DNA of 64,000 nucleotides from Haliclystus octoradiatus (Eukaryota > Cnidaria > Staurozoa > Stauromedusae > Haliclystidae): positions 2,852,001 to 2,916,000 of the forward strand of contig OU744451.1 of the NCBI GenBank assembly GCA_916610825.1, read 5' to 3'. Under the pieces are notes generated by a model. It did no database searches. It had not been told where the DNA came from and saw only the letters and a program-made list of their open reading frames with translations. Within the stretch, counting starts at the first letter, position 1. The number at the start of each line of letters is the position of its first letter. Below, piece after piece: positions 44,901-54,700 of the stretch. The position numbers and the translations under genes were made by a program.

Positions 44901-45697
44901 AAATTTAGGGCCATTTAACGTTCATAAACTGTTCCTGGACTGTTTTTGGCAGGGGTAGTACTGTTCTTTGAATATGGAGATACCTTTATTGTCCTATGGT
45001 TTGATCATCGTAAATGCTCAAACCTTGACTAGATAATGGTATTGTATCTAAGACAATGGCAGTTATACTTGCAATGCTACCATCTAACTGTTTGTTTTGT
45101 TTTGTTTCATCTATTGCAGTTAATGAGAGAATTACCCCATTTAAACGAGAAAAATAAAGAACATTGTCTTTCATATCCATATAGTATCAAAACAAGAGTG
45201 CTTATTCATTGTCATTTGATGCGAATTGCATTACCAAACGATGACTTATATAAAGGTATTACAATGTAGAATGTAATTATGTAACCGCTTTGAATAATAG
45301 ATGGTGTTGGTGCCCACAGACTGTACATGATTTAAGTTTGTTATCCCCATCTCACTGCCCCTGTGAATGCAACTCATGAATAAAGTTTGTAAAACATTAA
45401 TAATTGGGCAATTAAAAGATACACATGCATGAACTAGTTCATGAACTGTTCATGAGTTGTTTATAAGATATTCATCAACTCTTCATACTTTGTGCGTGGG
45501 ATGTTTCCACTGCTATTTTCGTATTATTTTTTATCTCAATCTATCTCTTACAGACTTACAATATATATTATCAAAATGTTCATATCTTCTAAAAGATATG
45601 ATCAACATTGTCAATCAGTTAACTGCACTTGGCAAAGCTGAACAAGGTAAAATTTGCGTTATTTGTTTTATTTATTTATTTATTTATTAATTTATTT

Positions 45698-45736
<39 letters not shown>

Positions 45737-48700
45737 TATGTATTTATCAAATACAACAAAGACCCAGGATCTTTATGGATTAATAATACACAAAGCGTAA
45801 CAAAACACAAGCCCATAGAGACACGTTGGCATATGTGTATCTTCGCATATTTCTTTGACTCATCAAAATATCCGCCAGAACTGTACCACCGAGAGAACTT
45901 CCAGGCTCTGAGAAATTTTCATCAAGTAGTATATCGCCATATATAAAACTTTGTTTAATACCCCTGCGACAAACAGCGCAGGAGTTCATGAACAATTAAT
46001 GAAAAAGTTCATTAAAATTGGGCCATTTAACGTTCATGAACTATTCATGAACTTCTGAACTATTTTTCGCAAGGTTTTTTTTTTCTTTTTACATGCATTT
46101 ATTTACTTATATTTTTTATATTCTTCTTTGATTGATCTTTTAACACTTGATATTCATAAGATATTTATGCGTTGAGCAGATCAATATATCTTCCTGTTTC
46201 ATTTAATTTAAAGTTGCGAATTCACCTAAATTGGATACATTAGAAAATGTAATGAAGGTCTCTGGAATGATTGTCCAAGGTATTTGGGAAGGAAAATCAC
46301 AGTTTCTAATGCTACCACATATCACACCAGAGCATATGCGACATTTTGTCTCTAAAAAGGTAATTTTGAAGAATATATTCTGCAAGATACTGTGTCGTAT
46401 TGACCCATAGTTACGGTAGGTGGGATTAGTGATTAACCGGTTAAATTTTCCAAATAGGATAACGTACAACCCCTGAAAAAATTAATTAGCTTCATGAACA
46501 GTTTTTGAATGTTAAATGGCCCAATTTTCATGAACAGCTAATAAACAGTTTGTGAACGTTAAATGGTCCTGTTTCATGAACTTTTTTCATAAACTATTCA
46601 TGAACTTTTCATGAAAATTGGGCCATTTAACGTTCATTGATTATTGGTATTAAGTGATAGAGAAGTAGCGTAATAAGCCGATATCGATAATTTTCCAATA
46701 ATTATTAAAATGGCAGGCTATCGGCAAAAACCGATACTGATACAATTTAGCAGCTCATCCTCAGTCCATGTGAGCGTTGAAATGTCTTGTTCTTGAGGAA
46801 TGTTTCATGGAAGTATAGCAACTTAACTTTCATGAACACACTCTCATAATTTGTTACAGCTTTTGTGTCTTTGTTTTTCAACTTTTCACATAACAAAATA
46901 GGAATCATATTAATCAATTTTTAATTGAATAAAATTTATTTTTAATCAACAGCGCTCTATTAAGACTTTAAGACAATTTGTTGAAATGAAAAATGACGAA
47001 AGACGGTAAGTACTGAATAATTAATTCAGTCTATGTACCAAATCTTATTATTTATCTTATGTAACTATTATTTGTGGATACTTCTATGAATAAGACTCAC
47101 CCGGCAAGCACAAGTAGTTGTTTATTGGGAAATATAAACAAACTTACACACAAATGAATAAGATGATTATTGCACCAACGAAGAATCGAACCGTGACCTC
47201 CCGCGCAAAATGTGGGCACATTGCAACTGATCTACCAATGCACAGTGTACTTTAATGCAACAAAATAAACCAAGATATCTGTTTTATGAAGATGTTCTGA
47301 GCACAATGATGATGAAAAAGGGCTGCAAAGGCTGTCACAATGTGTAGGATTGTAGGAATCTGGTTTGCGGAAAGCCAGCACAAATCCAGATTTTCAATTA
47401 TCAAGATTTATTTCCTGATTCAAAATTATGATTTTTAGATTTAGAATTTTGATAATGTCCAAAATAAGTTTAATTCTCTGTAATCATCCCTGTCAAGTTT
47501 AAGTAAACCACTTCAATTAATTGGGTGTTACTTCATTACTTTTTCACATTGTCAGGGTCTAATGAAGGCTGTGAGCCTGGCAACAGAGGTTTGCAGAAAG
47601 CTAGAAATATTTAGAAGGAAAAAAAGCTGTTGTATTCAAAATCTGAATAATTAATTAACATTTTCTGGGAGATTTGTCGATAAAGTTTAGGATTTCAGGA
47701 AGAAATAAGATTTTGTCTGAACTTGCCGTGTGCAGATATGAAAAAATTAAGGCATACTTAAGCAAGATCTGATAAAAGGTTCAGCCTTCTGAAATCTTAG
47801 AGACAATTCAACATTTTATTCTGAATATTTTTGTTGAATTTTGACCAATAAATCATAAAAATGTCATTTTTCTTCTGAATATTTTTGTTGAGGTTTGACC
47901 AATAAATCATAAAAATATCATTTTTCTTCTGAATTTGCTCTAGCCTTCTGGAATCTAGGATTACAGGATAACTACTTTGTCGGACCCTGCACTTAGGTAT
48001 CAGAGGATATTGAGTATTTCTTATTCCTTTTATGAAATAATCTGTCTGTTTCGTGCAGGATGATGCTAAGAAATCTATCTGATGATCAGTATCAAGATAT
48101 TTTAAATGTCTGTTGGTCTCTCCCTCAGATGGAAACATCTGTAAGAGCAACAGGTATGTAACACATGATTGTAGACCTTTTTATTTTACAGTGAAACCTG
48201 TATATAATGGCCAGCTACGAGAGGTAGCTGAATTGACCATTATAGACAGGTGGCCTTTATATACAGGTTTGATTCAATAGAAAATACTATTTTAGACATT
48301 GCAAGAGTGACCACTATAGACAGATGGCCGCTTTATAGAGGTGACCGTTATAACAGGTTTGACTGTATAAGATTTTAAGACAACCCAGTATGTACACAAG
48401 ACATTTTACAATTTTATTACAGTGAAACCTGTGTAATAGGTAAATTGACCACTATAGACAGGTGGCCTTTATATAATAAATGGATTTATTCAATAAAAAA
48501 TATTATTTCAGACCTACCAACAGTGACCACTATAGACAAATGGTCGCTGTATAGAAGTCACCATTATAACAGATTTGACTGTTTTGCCTTGGCATGCTGC
48601 CCTTACGCAATTTCTGTGATACCATTGATGAACTTTCATATCAACATAAGCATTAGGTCAGACCCAATTTTATGTGTGTAAATATACACTTAAGGTACTG

Positions 48701-51700
48701 GGAGACACATTCAAAGCACAAAGTTAGTTGTCTGGCTACTCACTGCACGTTGCTTATTATAATAAGGATAGTACCGGTAAACCGGTATCACCCTATTGAA
48801 GGCGCCCGTACCACTCTTTTATTTCTAGAGGAGTGGCTCTTATTCGTTAAGAGCAATGATTGTAAATTCTCTTTACGATCTTAACTGGGACACTGCAGAC
48901 CAATTTCAACAGATCTCATGAAAACTAGGCCTTAATTGTCAATGCACAACGATGTGCGCAGCTACTCACAATGCAATTCTATCTGAACCATTCCACCCAC
49001 CATCAGAATATGGAACTTATTTGATGTTTTAGATAATTTCAAAGTCAATGCTGTCAGTTGACCTTAAGGGGATTTGAACCACTGTCTTTTTCTAAAACTT
49101 GACTTTATCGAAAACATCAAATGACTACCATTTAAGGATGACTGATGAAATTGTCCAGAGGGAATTGTATGGTGAGTAGCTGCAAGTATATGCTCATTGA
49201 CGACCGGGGTCTATCTCCTCAGAAATCTGTTGAAATTGATCTGCAGTGCCGCGGCTGAGATCAATGAAGACCCTTTAAGTTGCACATATTAAAGCATTGA
49301 TATTTAATATTGAATCTACACTATTTTCGATCAGTCATTTTTTCCAAACTCGGAACGATAGTCTGAATGACAAGAAGCCTTACAATAGGGAAAGGACAAT
49401 TGAGAACTTTGAAAAATCGTATCTCCTTTTGCGCAGAATCAAAAGTTTTTATCGTCCAAGTCAGCTATGTCTACACCTTTGGGACACCTTTTCTGCTTGA
49501 AACGAGCTAATTTAACAGGGAAACACATGATATACATGGATATTTGGTAGAGTGAAACCTGTATATAACGACCAGCTACGAGAGGTAGATAAATTGACCA
49601 CTATAGACAGGTGGCCTTTATATACAGGTTTGATTCAATTGAAAATACTATTTTTAGACATTGCAAAAATGACCACTATAGACAGGTGGCCGCTGTATAG
49701 AGGTGACCGTTATAACAGGTTTGGCTGTAATTGAAATAGCATTTAGCGTCTGTAGAAAAAGCCTCAGGTACCTGACAAACACCTGTCACAAATGGAGGTG
49801 ATGTGTGCGTAAAACTAGCTGATCCTATCTTCTGTGTTAATAGGACACTATGCATCATACCCCATAAATATACACAATGATTAATCCTATTTATAATTAT
49901 TTTAGTTCTGGATGAGACTGATTCTCACATCATCACTGCTGGTTCAATTGTGACTGTTAAAGTGACGTTAAAAAGACGTTCTCTTGGAGTAAGTTGATTT
50001 GATTACATGATTTCATTTGTTGTTGATTTATTCACATCAATCATTACGTTAGATACAACAATAATAATAACTTCAAATACATACAAGTCATGATTGTTGG
50101 GTTTTACAATGCCATCCATGCAATGAAAAGACCAAGATGGTCCAAGGCAGTTCTTTAATTCGAATAGCACTACATTTGATAAGTTCATTAAGAAAAACAG
50201 CTTGTACAAATACTTACGGTATCTTAATTTTTTTTATCATAGGACTTTTTGAAGATGGATTCATCAGAGCCAATTACAACTCACGTTGAAGAAGATGACG
50301 AAGAAACACCAACTCAAAAGGTTATTTTGATGTTTTGTTAAACGTTTGTGACAATGTTTGTCTAAACATTTGGACTTGCTTAATATTTCCCTTTACGTTC
50401 AACTGATAAGTGTAACATTTGCAATAGCATTTGTGTAGTGGCTCGCATGAGACGTTTTGTATCTGTTCCGTGAATTGTCATGCTGTAGACTCTTCGTTCC
50501 CTTATATCTCTGTCCTTCCTCCTGTAAACATACCTGTCTAAATATATCTACTCATACCTATATTATTTTAAGTCTGTCTACTTTATTCAATGTCTGTAGA
50601 TATATATGGTTTTGACCTGTACAAATGTACAGTTGTCTACTACAATTGAACTTGCTTAATAATTCCCTTTATGTGCAACTGATAAGTGGTGCATTGGATG
50701 AGATTGGGGTATTAAAATGTTCGTATAGAAAACGAAATATGGGACAAGCAAACTTAATGGGGATTTTTAGGCATGTGGGATAATATATGAGGGGAACATT
50801 GAGCCTGTTATATTGTATTTCAATGACGCCAATGATGACATCTCGCTGCTGGGTTTGATAAAAACATTTTTTTTTGTTCGTTTGCAATGATTTATTTTCC
50901 TATTTAACAATCAAACTTATATTTGCCTTTAGCTGCAACTAATAAGTCAGGAATTAAATAATATAGGATATTAAGAGTTTATATGGGAATGGAATATAAA
51001 AACCAGGTAACCATAGTGATATGAATCTTTTTGATTGTATTGTATCTCAATGTTACAACTCATCAGGGGTTTGATAAAATGGGAGATTCTTTGATTCAGA
51101 GAGTCCTAGAAGGAGGAAAGAAAGCTTGCATGAACATTTTTAAAAATGTTAGAGGATTCTTAGTGCATTATCAATATTTTTACCTAATTGTTTTGTTTGC
51201 TTGATTAGGAGCCTGTTATACCACCCAAAGCATGGCAAAATAAAAATAAACGCAAAGTGAAAAAGGTTAAACCAAATAAACAACAGCAAGCCAAGAAGAA
51301 ACCAAAGCCGCTGAAAAAGAAACCGGAGGTAAATATATGAATTAAATGCGAAAGCCTGTGTGTGTGATTTATGTGATCCAGTTGTCCTCTGTTTTCTTAG
51401 TGGGTTTTCAAGGAAGAAATATTTTTACCTTCTGGTTATATCCTAGAGAGACTGTGGTTCGTATAGAAAATGTGCACCAATTGCTTTGTAAAGTAACTTT
51501 TATTCAATTCAGACCTAACTTGGATCTGATCTCAAATCTCTATATTAAACATTCTACACCTCTATATGCTGTTGTGAGCACTTAGAGATGACTTAAGCAC
51601 AAGGGCTGATGTGAGAACCTCTATAATTAAAGTGAGATTAATTATTTCTGTTCAAAATACCACAGATTTATTCAAGGGTTACCACATACTTGCCATGTTT

Positions 51701-54700
51701 GTATTCATATTTACTAAACGAGAAAATGTTTTATGATTTATTCAAGGTTCATATGCTGATCTGTTGTTGTATTTCTAAACCAATCAGATTGATGATACGT
51801 TGCTTTGATTTGATATGTTTTATTAGGATAATGAAAATGAAAAAGAAGACGATGAGAATAATGGTGATAATGATGGTACAGTGGAAGAAATTGATCCTGA
51901 AACGGGAGAAGTTAAAGAAGACGAGTCAGATAATGACAGCAAAGAAAGGTATCTTCAAAATTTTCTTAAGAACAATTGAAGCTTGCATTGAAACTAAAAA
52001 ATCACAAATGCTGTCATGACTCAGCTATGACGAAAGGTAACCCGGGTAAACAAGAACATTACTTCGAATCAGGGTTCAATGATTCAAGTTTTTCTTATAT
52101 TTGACACAACATTTGTAATAATTTACGACCATATTACACTATATTCCTTATAGTTTACAACCACATTAATTAGATAATCGGACAATGTTTTCTTAATTGT
52201 GCGTTGCTCTTTTATGTCAAGCTCGTAGTACAACAAAAATATTACCTTACTCATACTTCAACTTTTATTTTGATGTTGTACCAATTTTAATGTCATGAAA
52301 ATTTTACCTGAAAATTCCATTTTACATATTTTCGCAATGATATTTAAGCAAAGAAATAACCAGGTTTCTGGACTTGGTCAAACTTTTGGCATATAATTTT
52401 ACAACTATTTAACCAGATGACAATGATGTTAATTTAAGTTGATGTTAAATTGTCTGTATTTCATAGACCTTATTTTGAAGATTCATAATCTGTTCATAAA
52501 CCTGATATATATAACATGGTATATATAGTTCATGAAAATTGGGTCATTCAGAATGAATTATTTTCACTATTTACGCGACACAACTACTGAAATGATTGCT
52601 ATAGCTATATGGGCTCTGTATAGAGTTGATATTTATGATTGTGTTTATTATTCCAGTCAAGATAACGATAACGGCAATGAAACAGATGATAATGCTGACG
52701 ATGAAGAATGGAAAACGCTTCAAGCTGATGTTGAAAAACCAGAAGCAATTCTTGTTCAAAAAGATAAAGAAAGTCATCTTGTTCATGCACCGTATTATCC
52801 TCTGGTAAGAACCCTGACCTTTATCAGCTTTTCTATTTAATTGCTCAGCTGATGGTGAGTCATGATGCCTTTGTTCTCTCTTCTCGTTACCCATATCACA
52901 TTCATCAAGTATATATAAAAAAATAAAACAGTTATTTTGGGGAACTCCAGGACTCGAATGGGACCCACGTATGTCTTCCTGGAACCCAGTTGAATCATTC
53001 CCGTCGTTGCGATGTCCTAGGTTCAGATGCATGTGATGTCATTTTTTTTACAGGAAAAACGCGAACATTGGTGGGTGTATGTTGTCAACCGTAAAACACA
53101 AACGTTAGTTACATTACCATATTTGGTAACCGGCCTTAAAATAGAAGAGGAAGTAAGTAGAATGGTTATCAAATTCTTTGTAATCATCTAAAATCCAGAT
53201 TGAATCTCTATCCAACATGCTAGATCAAGATAATGATTCAGACATGAGAATTTTCACACTATTTCCACACTTGTAAACACAGATTATAACGACCAGATAC
53301 GGCACTGAAAGTCGAATTCATTGTATTTTCGAATTCAATTGTTCTCGGCGGCCATTATGTTTGTTGCCTCTCGATGACCTGGCTGCAGTTACTCGCTAAA
53401 ATCGCAACGGAAAAACACGATAAATTTGCACCTATTTTAAGGGCAAATTACATGTTTCTTTTGCGCCCAATTTTCATGCTAAAGGAAAGTAACAGGAAAG
53501 CATATCTTCTAGTTTGAGATGGTCGCTTGATAATGGTTTATTGTGTACTGGAAGACAATATTTTATTGACTTCTAAAAGTTGAATAAAATCATTGATTTT
53601 ACTGAAGAGAAAAGCTGAATATAAATTATGAATACAAGCAGTTTTTGATGAATAAAATTTACAAATACATTGCAAATAATATTTCATATTATGATTTCAT
53701 TAATTTGTCGAATGTATGTGGCTCTTTACACGAATTTTCCGAGTTTGAAATGCCGTGGTTTTGGAGTGCGTGTGATCATATTCGATCGAAAATAATGGCA
53801 AAAACGTAAGCAATAATTTCCGTAAAAATCCACTCCAAATAGTCTATTCTTTGGCAGTGATTGCGTTATTCCATATCACCAAGCATCAGTGCATATTATT
53901 TTACAGTTTGCAATGAAATTTATGTGATAAACCATAAATATAGTCGTACTTTCTTCATTTCAACCGTAGACTTTTTAGGTTTTTGAATTTATGGCATTTA
54001 AAATAAATTTGCTAATATCAAAATTATGATTTTAAATTTTACATACAGCGTACCATCCATCCACTCGCATTGAGTAGCTTGAGAAGGCTGAATTCAGCTT
54101 CAAAAGTGAATTATTTCAAGCATCATTTTGTCGATAAATCCCTAAAATCGTAATGGACAACGATGAAATGCGTCAAAAAATGGGCAACAATCATAATGGC
54201 CGTTATTTGACCAATCACAATTTTCGAACGTTCAGTGCCGTATCTGGTCGTTATAATCTGTGCTTTTAAACTCTAGTTAATTGCCTTTTTCCCATTGAAA
54301 TCCATTAAAAATCTCTAGATTGTTCCTTGATTTCAGACTATTTTTCAAATTTGAGTTATCGTGTCTGGTGATTAATACTGTGAAACCTATATATAACAGC
54401 CAAGTTTAAAAGGCAGATTAATCCATCATTATATACAAATGGCCTTCTATATAAAGGGTTAATTCGATAGTTTAATGAGAGTCTTTAGTTTGACAGATTT
54501 AACAATAAATATCAAAGCATAGATGTTCTTATTTTTATTTGACAACGTTTCGGGGTCATCAGACCCCCTTCTCAAGTCTTGAGTTTTATTGAAAAAATGG
54601 AGGTATAAATATGTATATATACTACATAAAAATTAGTTATGCATTAAGTACAAATTGAAGAAAATAATAGAATTGATATCAAATAACAAATAAAATTTCT

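Noticed and set aside
34426..53545. A true 9.3-kb tandem duplication inside SEC63
   Set aside because: Both copies end exactly at the gap edges and hardly differ; contig overlap explains this more simply. Kept as a finding because depth data are needed.
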